Shown here piece by piece: positions 1 to 6,095 of a DNA stretch of 12,614 bases. The stretch covers positions 1 through 12,614 of the forward strand of contig CALGNW010000201.1 in assembly GCA_937958345.1 (NCBI GenBank). The letters run 5' to 3'. The notes under the pieces are model-generated. The model saw only the letters and a list, made by a program, of their open reading frames with translations. It did not search any database and was not told the DNA's origin. The position numbers were made by a program, and so were the translations under genes. The stretch is from an uncultured Neomegalonema sp. Lineage in GTDB: Bacteria > Pseudomonadota > Alphaproteobacteria > Rhodobacterales > Rhodobacteraceae. The first letter of the stretch is position 1; each line of letters opens with the position of its first letter.

Positions 1-820
1 TGCGCAAGCGCCGCTCTGCATTGGGCAAGGCGCGCGTGCCGATGGAGTCGATGGTGCACCCCTCGCGCAGGCAGGTCAGCACGTCGGCCAAGCGGCGGCG
101 GCGGGCATGGTGCATCATCGCGCCGGAGGCCGCGACGAGGGGGGCATCGGTTGCCGCTGCGCATCGGGCAAGCGACTTGAACCGCCGCTTATCGCGACCG
201 TCATAGCGCGGTGTGGCGGCGGTATAGACATACCCCGGAAACCGCCGTGCCATTGGGGCGATCTCGCCCTCGGCGGCGTGAAAGGGGTCATGAGGCAAGG
301 CCAGCAGAATAAGGCCGTCTCCCCTTTGGTGCAGATCGGCCCGATGCAGGATGCACTGGCCCTTTTGCGCCCGTTGCTTTCCCAGCGACAGCAGGCGGGT
401 CAGCCGCCCATAGGCTGCACGATCCGTTGGCAAGGCGATCCAATCCACGGCACTGTCTGTCAGGACCAGCCGCGCCCCGACGATTAATTTCGGGATCGTC
501 AGCGGGATGAAATCATCATCGGGGTTCGGCTCAATAGGATCGGGGGCATCGGCGCGGCCCGAGGGGTCTTTGCGTACCCGCAACACCTTGGCCCGTGCGC
601 GCACATCGTCATAGGTGACGGACTCGCTGCGCTTGACGGCCTCTTTCTTCAGCGCCTTCAGCCGCGCCCATGCCCGCACCACGCCCGCTAGGCTGTTGCA
701 ATCGGTAATGGCAATAGCGTCGAGGCCGAGCGCGGCGGCGCGCTCGACCATTTCCTCGGGATGAGACGCCCCCGTCAGAAAGGTGAAGTTCGTCGTGACG
801 CAGAGGTCGGCGTAACTCAC
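1..820 (-). CDS. dnaE2: Error-prone DNA polymerase DnaE2, N-terminal part (runs off window)
   Basis: DnaE2 is a C-family DNA polymerase that extends over lesions together with ImuA and ImuB during SOS mutagenesis. The visible 273 codons are the N-terminal PHP-domain region. The protein opens with SYADLCVTTNFTFLTGASHP and continues with a GLDAIAITDCNSLAGVVRAW stretch near residues 33-52, both typical of DnaE/DnaE2. It is open throughout the window with no stop. The start is GTG at 820, which shares four bases (GTGA) with the imuB stop, so translational coupling is likely. The polymerase core with its catalytic aspartates lies beyond position 1 and cannot be assessed. The position next to imuB decides in favour of DnaE2 rather than replicative DnaE1. 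Confidence 0.93.
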   Translation of the reverse strand, partial: MSYADLCVTTNFTFLTGASHPEEMVERAAALGLDAIAITDCNSLAGVVRAWARLKALKKEAVKRSESVTYDDVRARAKVLRVRKDPSGRADAPDPIEPNPDDDFIPLTIPKLIVGARLVLTDSAVDWIALPTDRAAYGRLTRLLSLGKQRAQKGQCILHRADLHQRGDGLILLALPHDPFHAAEGEIAPMARRFPGYVYTAATPRYDGRDKRRFKSLARCAAATDAPLVAASGAMMHHARRRRLADVLTCLREGCTIDSIGTRALPNAERRLR

Positions 821-2322
821 GCAAACTCTCCCTGGGCGAACCAACTCGCGTTTTGGGCATCGTGGGTCTGGAACAGCCACAGGCGTTGGCCCTGCGCTGT
901 CTGCACCCGCCAGTAATCGCGCGGACCCGACCGCCAAGCCGGTTCGTCCCACCACCATTCCGGCGCGATCCGCTCAGGGCCGCTTGCGTGCAATGTCTCG
1001 TAGGATGTGCCGCGCCAACGGAACCGCTCCGGCGGCGCGCCGGTCTGGTCGGTGTGCAGCGGTTCCGGCGCGAATAGCAGGATCGGTCGCGGCAAGCCGC
1101 ATTCGGGAAAGCTCTCGGGCTTCGAATACGCCGCCGCCGCGACGGTGAAGGCGCGTTCGGGGATGTGGCTTTCGGCGGGCAAAAACCGCGTCACCTTGTC
1201 GAAACCGATGCGGTTGCCGACCCGCGCGATCACGTCATCAAGTGCCTCGGTGTTGCGATTATCAGCCTTTAAGTTGTCTATTTGTTCTTTTTGCGCTGAC
1301 TCCGTAGCCACCGCCTGCAAGCGTACGGCATCAATGCCGAACCCGGCATCGAGGCCCTCGATCAATCGTTCGAACAGGGGCGCAATCCGTGCCGGATCAC
1401 TGCACGGACGCGCAAGGCTTGCCTCCACCGCATCGCCGCCGCCATCGCAGCGCCGGATCGACAGGCGCAGGGTGCGCGCGCCGCGCTGTTCCTGCTCCAA
1501 TCGAGCGCAAAGGCGTTCCAGCAATCGATCAAGCGCCGCCTTTACGTCTTCGGTCTTGCCGATAGGGTCAGGCAGCGACAGGCGCACGGCATAGGGGGCC
1601 GCGAAAGTCGTGGCTGTGAACGGTTCGGGCAATATTCCAAGCATCTGGTCGAGCCGCTGCACAAGCATACTGCCGAACCGCCGCGAGAGCGCGCCGCGGG
1701 GCATTCCATGAATGTCGCCAATGCGCCGCAACCCCAAACGCATCAAGGTCGCCGTGGTCTTGTCGTCAATGCGCAGGGCAGCGATGGGCAGGTGCGCGAC
1801 CGCTTCGCGCGTGTTGCCTTGTTCTGCGATGGGCACATCTCCAAACCGTGCCAGCGCCCAAGCCGCGCCTCTGGTGTCGGCTAGCCCCAGACGAACCGTC
1901 AGACGCATCGCAGCAACCCGCGCGCTTAGATCGTCCAGCAAGCCACTTTCGCCGCCATAGAGATGGGCGCAGCCGGTCACGTCGAGCAACAATCCGTCCA
2001 CGCCGTCCAGCACGACCTTGGGCGTGTAGCGCTCACTCCATCGGCCCAGCGCGTTCAGAAACGAGGCTTGCCGTTCGGGGCGCTCTGTCACGCTGGTCAA
2101 GTCTGGCAGAATCGCCCGCGCATCCGCCAGCGCCATGCCCAGCGTCAACCCCTGTGCCTCCGCCGCCGGATTGAGCGAGCAAAGCCGCAAGGCGCTTTTG
2201 CGCATCCCCACCACCACGAAGGGGCGCAGCGGATCGAGCGTATTCTGGCGGCGCAGCACTTGCTCTGCCCCCAGATACGGAAACCACGCGGACAGAACGC
2301 GACTTGTCATCCCAGCACACAT
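817..2322 (-). CDS. imuB: ImuB, catalytically inactive Y-family polymerase homologue
   Basis: The 501-residue protein has the Y-family polymerase fold order but has lost the catalytic acids. Where active Y-polymerases carry an SIDEAFLD-like motif, this protein has GVDGLLLDVTG (about residues 107-117). The N-terminal metal-binding motif is replaced by LSAWFPYLGAEQV. In the studied family ImuB is the hub that binds the beta clamp, ImuA and DnaE2. The C-terminal part, with SHIPERAF and the terminal RDYWRVQTAQGQRLWLF, is diagnostic of ImuB. The start at 2322 has an AGGA Shine-Dalgarno sequence seven bases upstream; a second ATG at 2310 gives MTSRVLSAWFPYL, closer to the usual family start. The 3' end overlaps dnaE2 by four bases. 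An AT-rich, polar segment around residues 340-360 (AQKEQIDNLKADNRNTEA) looks like a lineage-specific insertion and contains one of the LexA-like boxes. Confidence 0.93.
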   Translation of the reverse strand: MCAGMTSRVLSAWFPYLGAEQVLRRQNTLDPLRPFVVVGMRKSALRLCSLNPAAEAQGLTLGMALADARAILPDLTSVTERPERQASFLNALGRWSERYTPKVVLDGVDGLLLDVTGCAHLYGGESGLLDDLSARVAAMRLTVRLGLADTRGAAWALARFGDVPIAEQGNTREAVAHLPIAALRIDDKTTATLMRLGLRRIGDIHGMPRGALSRRFGSMLVQRLDQMLGILPEPFTATTFAAPYAVRLSLPDPIGKTEDVKAALDRLLERLCARLEQEQRGARTLRLSIRRCDGGGDAVEASLARPCSDPARIAPLFERLIEGLDAGFGIDAVRLQAVATESAQKEQIDNLKADNRNTEALDDVIARVGNRIGFDKVTRFLPAESHIPERAFTVAAAAYSKPESFPECGLPRPILLFAPEPLHTDQTGAPPERFRWRGTSYETLHASGPERIAPEWWWDEPAWRSGPRDYWRVQTAQGQRLWLFQTHDAQNASWFAQGEFA

Positions 2323-2818
2323 CCCAAGATCCTAAAATTCCCTTTTTGTTCTTTATAAGCTCACAGTGATGCAGAGTCGAATCCTGAGCGCAAGGCAGCG
2401 GTGTAGAGCGCCAGCGCGTCTCGGCAGCATTGTTCACGGGGCCATCGGGGATCAGACACAGCCCCGTCGATCCACCCGCCTGCGCCGCCAGTTGCAAACG
2501 GCGGCTCTGTGTCAGGTCTGCGGGAGCGCCAAGGTCTGCAACCACGAAAGCAGTCGCGCCGCGCAAGGCTTCCTCCATGCACCACAGCGCGTCTTTCAAT
2601 GTGGCCGGATGAAGCACCACCAGCCGCGCCGGGTCGAAGAATCGCGATAATGCCAGCGGACAAAGGCTCTTGGTGGATCGCGGCGCAGCGATCCAGATAA
2701 TCGGGGCCTGCCCCACAGACGCGCGCATCGCTGCGAGGGCAAAGCGCCCTGAACCGCAGGCTTCATGCATGCGTCGCGCAGACAGTTTTGCGAGAATCGG
2801 TTGATTTTTATATTCCAT
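2033..2818 (-). CDS. imuA: ImuA, RecA-like mutasome accessory protein, with long 3' overlap into imuB
   Basis: ImuA is the RecA/SulA-like partner of ImuB and DnaE2 in SOS mutagenesis. Recognisable family stretches are ARRMHEACGSGRFALAAMRA, ALWCMEEALRGATAFVVADL, RRLQLAAQAGGSTGLCLIPD, NAAETRW and the near-terminal HCELIKNKKGILGSWDV. The ATG at 2818 puts about 16 residues before the HEACG motif, as I expect for the family; it lacks a strong Shine-Dalgarno sequence. A GTG at 2881 would add 21 poorly conserved residues. The conserved part ends near VRVVSVSGG, about where I expect ImuA to stop. The frame instead stays open for about 75 more codons, overlapping imuB out of frame by 290 bases. The extra tail is Gly/Ala/Arg-rich and looks like frame-shifted imuB sequence, so it may be a recent loss of the stop codon. 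The first 180 residues of this product are secure; the C-terminus is not. Confidence 0.85.
   Translation of the reverse strand: MEYKNQPILAKLSARRMHEACGSGRFALAAMRASVGQAPIIWIAAPRSTKSLCPLALSRFFDPARLVVLHPATLKDALWCMEEALRGATAFVVADLGAPADLTQSRRLQLAAQAGGSTGLCLIPDGPVNNAAETRWRSTPLPCAQDSTLHHCELIKNKKGILGSWDVCWDDKSRSVRVVSVSGGRASAAPPEYARSAAPLRGGGDAQKRLAALLAQSGGGGTGVDAGHGAGGCAGDSARLDQRDRAPRTASLVSERAGPME
2337..2351. promoter_or_regulatory. Second LexA-like box, upstream of imuB
   Basis: A second ATTC-N7-GTTC site lies 15 bases before the imuB start at 2322. Over 18 bases it shares 16 with the box at the imuA start. It falls inside the imuA codons for the conserved KNKKGI stretch, so part of the match (the AAGAAC) may be forced by protein conservation. 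It may be fortuitous, or a second operator within the operon. Confidence 0.3.
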
Positions 2819-2826
2819 CTTTGTTC
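2812..2826. promoter_or_regulatory. Candidate LexA (SOS) box at the imuA start
   Basis: The sequence reads ATTC-N7-GTTC on the plus strand, one mismatch from the alphaproteobacterial LexA consensus GTTC-N7-GTTC. It overlaps the ATG of imuA at 2816-2818. SOS control of imuA-imuB-dnaE2 by LexA is established in Caulobacter and other alphaproteobacteria. The overlap with the start codon is unusual and would fit a very short leader. Assignment is by motif and context only. Confidence 0.5.
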
Positions 2827-2920
2827 TTTTAGATTGGAGATGGGAAAAATCAACAGGGAGCGAAACCTCGATCCGCGGCACGTCCCGTGACCTGAATCCT
2901 CCACCACTTTCCCGCTTTGG

Positions 2921-3229
2921 TCAGATCCCCTCGACGGCCTCGTAGGTTTCCAGCACCGGCGCCTCCAGATACACAGCACGATGGTCGCCTGCGCCCTTAT
3001 GAGACGCACGAAACGCATCCGACCGCGTCCACGCCATAAACACGTCTTTGTCTCGCCACACCGAATGGGACACATAAAGCGTATGATCCGCCTCTTCAGC
3101 CCCCTTGAGCATCTTGAACGCTTCAAACCCCGGAACCTCGCCGAGGCGGGAGTCGCGGTTGCGCCAGATTTCCTCAAATTGCGCTTCTTGTCCCTTTGCG
3201 ACCTTGAAGCGGTTCATCGCTATAAACAT
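2921..3229 (-). CDS. HmoA/IsdG-like antibiotic-biosynthesis monooxygenase-fold protein
   Basis: This 102-residue protein has the dimeric alpha-beta barrel (ABM) fold by sequence: MFIAMNRFKV opening, RDSRLGEVPGFEAFKMLKG, then SVWRDKDVFMAWTRSDAFRASHKGAG. The three residues used by IsdG-type haem monooxygenases are present at matching spacing: Asn6, Trp67 and His77. This supports haem binding or degradation, probably in the cytosol, although many proteins of this group are annotated only as antibiotic biosynthesis monooxygenases. An AAGGA lies six to seven bases before the ATG. It is transcribed toward imuA, about 100 bases away, with no clear terminator between, and divergently from the protease at 3382. 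No iron box is evident upstream. The fold is secure; the substrate is an inference. Confidence 0.85.
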   Translation of the reverse strand: MFIAMNRFKVAKGQEAQFEEIWRNRDSRLGEVPGFEAFKMLKGAEEADHTLYVSHSVWRDKDVFMAWTRSDAFRASHKGAGDHRAVYLEAPVLETYEAVEGI

Positions 3230-3262
3230 CGTTTTTCCTTACTCTGGCCGCCGGACAGCTTC

Positions 3263-3287
3263 CTTGGCGCAACACTTGCGTTCCAAG
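3263..3287. other. Imperfect inverted repeat in the divergent intergenic region
   Basis: The 152-base gap between the divergent monooxygenase and protease genes contains arms CTTGG-CGCAA and TTGCG-TT-CCAAG around a three-base loop. That is a 10-bp stem with a two-base bulge. There is no T-tract, so it is not an intrinsic terminator. It could be an operator serving both divergent genes, or a leader hairpin of either transcript. No convincing -35/-10 pair was found here. Confidence 0.35.
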
Positions 3288-3381
3288 AAGTCACAGTCAC
3301 GCGAGGCTCTCGCTTCGCCTGTCCGCGCATGTTAGCGCACACAGATCATCCCGTAGTGCTGAATTTACCAAGGACCGTTGC

Positions 3382-4365
3382 ATGAAACGCATATCACTGT
3401 CAGCTATCGCCGCTACAGGCTTCGCGCTGGCTGCTTACAATGCACAGGCAACAGAGATTGGTTTCCCTGCGGCAGGACCATCCGCACAAATGTGCGAGGT
3501 CGGCGGCGCGCCCGCGACCTACAACCGCGCAACGTCATTCTCGACGTCGATTGACACGCCGCAGATGTCGCGTGCCCTAAAGGTCGCCGATCTCAGCGAC
3601 GAGGATTTCGCCCGCAAACAACGCGAGTTCGAGTCGCGCTTTCCCGGCGCACCCTCGCTCAACGATACATCCGGCGCGGGGTCTGCACCGCAGTATGAAG
3701 AACGCAGTGCAACCAACATCTTTCCGTACTCCAAGGATGCAACGGGCCTTTCGCCAAGCGGAAAGCTCGCGCTTTACCACATCGGTGTGGGTGTGGTCGG
3801 TGCCGACCTGATTACCCACCCGCAAAGCGTCGGCCTGCCCTCAACGCTCGAATACAACATCCCGCATTTGCCGCAGGAAGAACCCCTGTGGTGCTGGGCC
3901 GCTGCCGCACAGCAGGCGATTGGGTGGGTCAATCGCGGATATGCACCGACACAATGCGCAATCGTCGCGCTCGCCCATGGCCTGAATGTCAAAGACTGCT
4001 GCGGTGACCGCGAGGGCATGTGCGCCCGTACCGGCGAAATCCCGGCAATCGGGCGTCTGGTTTCGCTTTTCGGCGGTGAAGCTTTTGAGCTGGCCAGCGT
4101 TCCCAAAACACCGAAAGCCGTCTACCGCATCATTCAGCAGGGACAGACACTTCTCATCCGCTTGCGCCCTGCACCGCATGACGAAGCCGCAGGCATCCGT
4201 CACATGATCGTCGTGCGCGGCATCGAATGGACGACCCTGCCGAATACGCGCCTCGGGGCCAACCTTCTGTATAATGATCCGCTCGGCTCCGGCATCCGGT
4301 CGGTCAGCTTTGACAGCATTGTCGGGTTTTTCGAACAAGCCCTGATCGTGCGGCGAAACGGATAG
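3382..4365 (+). CDS. Exported papain-like cysteine protease (AvrRpt2/C70-like domain)
   Basis: The 327-residue product begins with a signal peptide (MKRISLSAIAATGFALAAYNAQA, cleavage likely near residue 23), so it should reach the periplasm or outside. The C-terminal half carries a papain-like catalytic set: Gln165 and Cys171 in PQEEPLWCWAAAAQQA, His274 in IRHMIVVRG, and Asp299 in LLYNDPLG. This order and the WCWAA context fit the bacterial papain-like cysteine protease family related to AvrRpt2. Four further cysteines (192, 206, 207, 214) could form disulfides. Residues about 24-155 show no domain I recognise; they contain a charged helix-like part (DLSDEDFARKQREFESRF) and could be a pro-region or a binding domain. 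The start has AAGGA seven bases upstream. No immunity or inhibitor gene and no secretion gene sits next to it, so the target is unknown. Confidence 0.82.
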   Translation: MKRISLSAIAATGFALAAYNAQATEIGFPAAGPSAQMCEVGGAPATYNRATSFSTSIDTPQMSRALKVADLSDEDFARKQREFESRFPGAPSLNDTSGAGSAPQYEERSATNIFPYSKDATGLSPSGKLALYHIGVGVVGADLITHPQSVGLPSTLEYNIPHLPQEEPLWCWAAAAQQAIGWVNRGYAPTQCAIVALAHGLNVKDCCGDREGMCARTGEIPAIGRLVSLFGGEAFELASVPKTPKAVYRIIQQGQTLLIRLRPAPHDEAAGIRHMIVVRGIEWTTLPNTRLGANLLYNDPLGSGIRSVSFDSIVGFFEQALIVRRNG

Positions 4366-4393
4366 GCGCAGAGCGTTAGGATTGGATAAATCA

Positions 4394-4414
4394 GCGTTAA
4401 TTGACAATTAACGC
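4394..4414. promoter_or_regulatory. 21-bp palindrome matching a CtrA box
   Basis: Arms GCGTTAATTG and CAATTAACGC flank a single A, a perfect inverted repeat. Within it lies TTAA-N7-TTAAC, the full consensus for the alphaproteobacterial cell-cycle regulator CtrA, and because of the symmetry it reads so on both strands. It overlaps the putative -35 hexamer at 4401-4406, where CtrA activator sites often sit. There is no T-tract, which argues against a terminator for the protease gene. A different repressor that recognises a palindrome is also possible. Confidence 0.55.
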
Positions 4415-4428
4415 AGAATCCCTATGTT
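4401..4428 (+). promoter_or_regulatory. Putative sigma70-type promoter of the helicase gene
   Basis: A perfect -35 hexamer TTGACA (4401-4406) is followed after 16 bases by TATGTT (4423-4428). This would start transcription near 4435 and give a leader of about 85 bases before the helicase ATG. The -35 lies inside the palindrome at 4394-4414, so a protein bound there would directly affect the promoter. Confidence 0.5.
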
Positions 4429-4465
4429 CTGGCGCAAGAAACGGGCCGTATCTAGACGGTCCCTT

Positions 4466-4498
4466 TGAGGTTACGCAGAAATTAGGTCTGCAACCTCA
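4466..4498 (+). other. Leader hairpin upstream of the DEAD-box helicase
   Basis: The arms TGAGGTT-AC-GCAGA and TCTGC-AACCTCA form a 12-bp stem with a two-base bulge and a seven-base loop. It ends 21 bases before the helicase ATG. There is no following T-tract, so it is not a terminator. Near-repeats CCCTTTGAGGT (4461-4471) and CCCTTTGAAGGT (4504-4515, containing the AAGG Shine-Dalgarno) bracket it. The right arm ACCT can also pair with AGGT of the ribosome site, so two alternative folds are possible. Confidence 0.5.
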
Positions 4499-4519
4499 CA
4501 CAACCCTTTGAAGGTATGA

Positions 4520-6079
4520 ATGACTTTTAGCGAGCTGAACCTCGATCCGAAGGTACTTAAAGCGATTGCCGAAACCGGCTATACGGCCCCGACACCGATT
4601 CAGGCCGAGGGCATTCCCCCCGCGCTGGAGGGCAAAGACGTCCTCGGCATCGCGCAGACCGGGACAGGCAAAACCGCCGCATTTTCCATTCCGATGATTA
4701 ACCGGCTGATCAAAGGCCGCGCACGCGCACGCATGCCCCGCACTTTGGTCCTCGCACCAACGCGCGAGTTGGCCGCGCAGGTTGCCGAAAACTTCGAGAC
4801 ATACTCGAAACACGTCAAACTCTCGATGGCCCTGCTGATCGGCGGCGTGTCGTTCAAAGATCAGGATCAGAAAATTGATCGCGGCGTTGACGTTCTGATC
4901 GCAACGCCGGGTCGTCTGCTTGACCACGTCGAGCGCGGTAAGCTGATGCTGTCCGGTATCGAAATTATGGTCGTCGACGAAGCGGACCGGATGCTCGATA
5001 TGGGCTTTATCCCCGATATCGAGCGTATTTTCAAAATGACGCCGTTTACGCGCCAGACGTTGTTTTTCTCGGCGACGATGCCGCCTGAAATCACACGGCT
5101 GACGCAGGAATTCCTGTCGAACCCCGTTCGTATCGAAGTCGCGCGGGCCTCGTCCGCCAGCGAAACGATCGAGCAGGCGTTGGTCACCATCGGCTCGGGC
5201 CGCAAGGACGGCCTGCCAAAGGCCAAGCGCGACGGCCTGCGCGCAATCCTCGACCACGAGGGCGATGCCGTCACAAACGCGATCATCTTCTGCAACCGCA
5301 AACGCGACATAGCGGTGCTTGAGAAGTCTCTGCAAAAGCACGGATTTTCAGTCGGTTCTCTTCACGGCGACCTTGATCAGCGTGTGCGGATGGCCACGCT
5401 GGATGATTTCCGTGAAAACCGGATCACGCTGTTGGTGGCCTCGGATGTTGCCGCGCGCGGCCTGGACATTCCTGCCGTCAGCCATGTCTTCAACTTCGAC
5501 GTCCCGACCCACTCCGAAGACTATGTTCACCGCATTGGCCGGACGGGCCGCGCAGGACGTTCGGGCAAGGCCTTCACGCTGGCCACCAGCGCCGAGGCGA
5601 AATACGTCGAGCAGATTGAGACCATGCTCAAAAAGGAAATCCCGCGCACCGAATTACCGGGGGGCGGACCACCAATCAGCGCGCCAAAGGTCGAAGAAGC
5701 CGCCGTCGAAGAGCAAAAACCTAAACGCAGCCGCACGCGCCGCGGTTCACGCTCAAAGTCGGCTGATACCGCCGATGCCGCGCCGGAACAGACCACTGCG
5801 CCCGAGGTTGAAAAGACCGGAACACGGGCCGAGCGCCCCGCGCCGAAACCAGCTGCCGCTCCCGCAAAGCCGGAACCGCAGCGTCAGGAACCCGAGGCAC
5901 GCGCCGAAGAACCCCGCCGCCGTGAACGGGGCGGACGAGGCCGCGACCGCGACGATCGCGGGCCACGCGTCAAGGGTCTGGGCGATCACATGCCCGCATT
6001 CATGCTGATCCCGATTCCCAAGATCCTCACCCGCAGCGCAGCGGATGACGACAGCACCGAAGAATTGGACGCAGCGTAA
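4520..6079 (+). CDS. rhlE: DEAD-box ATP-dependent RNA helicase, RhlE type
   Basis: The 519-residue protein unwinds or remodels RNA with ATP in the cytosol; RhlE-type helicases act in ribosome assembly, RNA decay and cold adaptation. All core motifs are present in order: Q motif TPIQ at 25-28, AQTGTGKT at 45-52, PTRELA at 80-85, TPGR at 129-132, DEAD at 153-156, SAT at 184-186, RGLDIP at 313-318 and HRIGRTGR at 337-344. DMGFIPDIERI and QTLFFSATMP are typical of RhlE. From about residue 390 the tail is low-complexity, basic and Pro/Ala/Glu-rich with RGGRGRDRDDRG, a probable RNA-binding tail. The ATG at 4520 has AAGG five bases upstream; the ATG four bases earlier meets a stop after three codons. 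The LOG-family gene follows after 16 bases. The helicase family is certain; assignment to RhlE over other subfamilies is by similarity. Confidence 0.93.
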   Translation: MTFSELNLDPKVLKAIAETGYTAPTPIQAEGIPPALEGKDVLGIAQTGTGKTAAFSIPMINRLIKGRARARMPRTLVLAPTRELAAQVAENFETYSKHVKLSMALLIGGVSFKDQDQKIDRGVDVLIATPGRLLDHVERGKLMLSGIEIMVVDEADRMLDMGFIPDIERIFKMTPFTRQTLFFSATMPPEITRLTQEFLSNPVRIEVARASSASETIEQALVTIGSGRKDGLPKAKRDGLRAILDHEGDAVTNAIIFCNRKRDIAVLEKSLQKHGFSVGSLHGDLDQRVRMATLDDFRENRITLLVASDVAARGLDIPAVSHVFNFDVPTHSEDYVHRIGRTGRAGRSGKAFTLATSAEAKYVEQIETMLKKEIPRTELPGGGPPISAPKVEEAAVEEQKPKRSRTRRGSRSKSADTADAAPEQTTAPEVEKTGTRAERPAPKPAAAPAKPEPQRQEPEARAEEPRRRERGGRGRDRDDRGPRVKGLGDHMPAFMLIPIPKILTRSAADDDSTEELDAA

Positions 6080-6095
6080 GACTTCGGAGGCTCCC

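Noticed and set aside
1007..1594. 195-codon plus-strand ORF inside imuB
   Set aside because: Ser/Arg-rich shadow frame antisense to a well-supported gene; no ribosome site or family signal.
817..2322. ImuB as an active DNA polymerase IV (DinB)
   Set aside because: The SIDEAFLD-type catalytic motif is degenerate and the N-terminal acidic motif is absent; the ImuB-specific C-terminus is present.
2819..2881. Upstream GTG start for imuA at 2881
   Set aside because: It would add 21 residues with no clear family match and has no good ribosome site; the ATG at 2818 fits the expected ImuA N-terminus.
4394..4414. Palindrome read as terminator of the protease gene
   Set aside because: The stem is AT-rich, no T-run follows, and it overlaps a TTGACA promoter element, so a regulatory site is preferred.
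4496..5341. 281-codon open frame on the minus strand
   Set aside because: It lies antisense to the helicase core, and its translation has no family resemblance; it is a product of GC-rich codon usage in the real gene.
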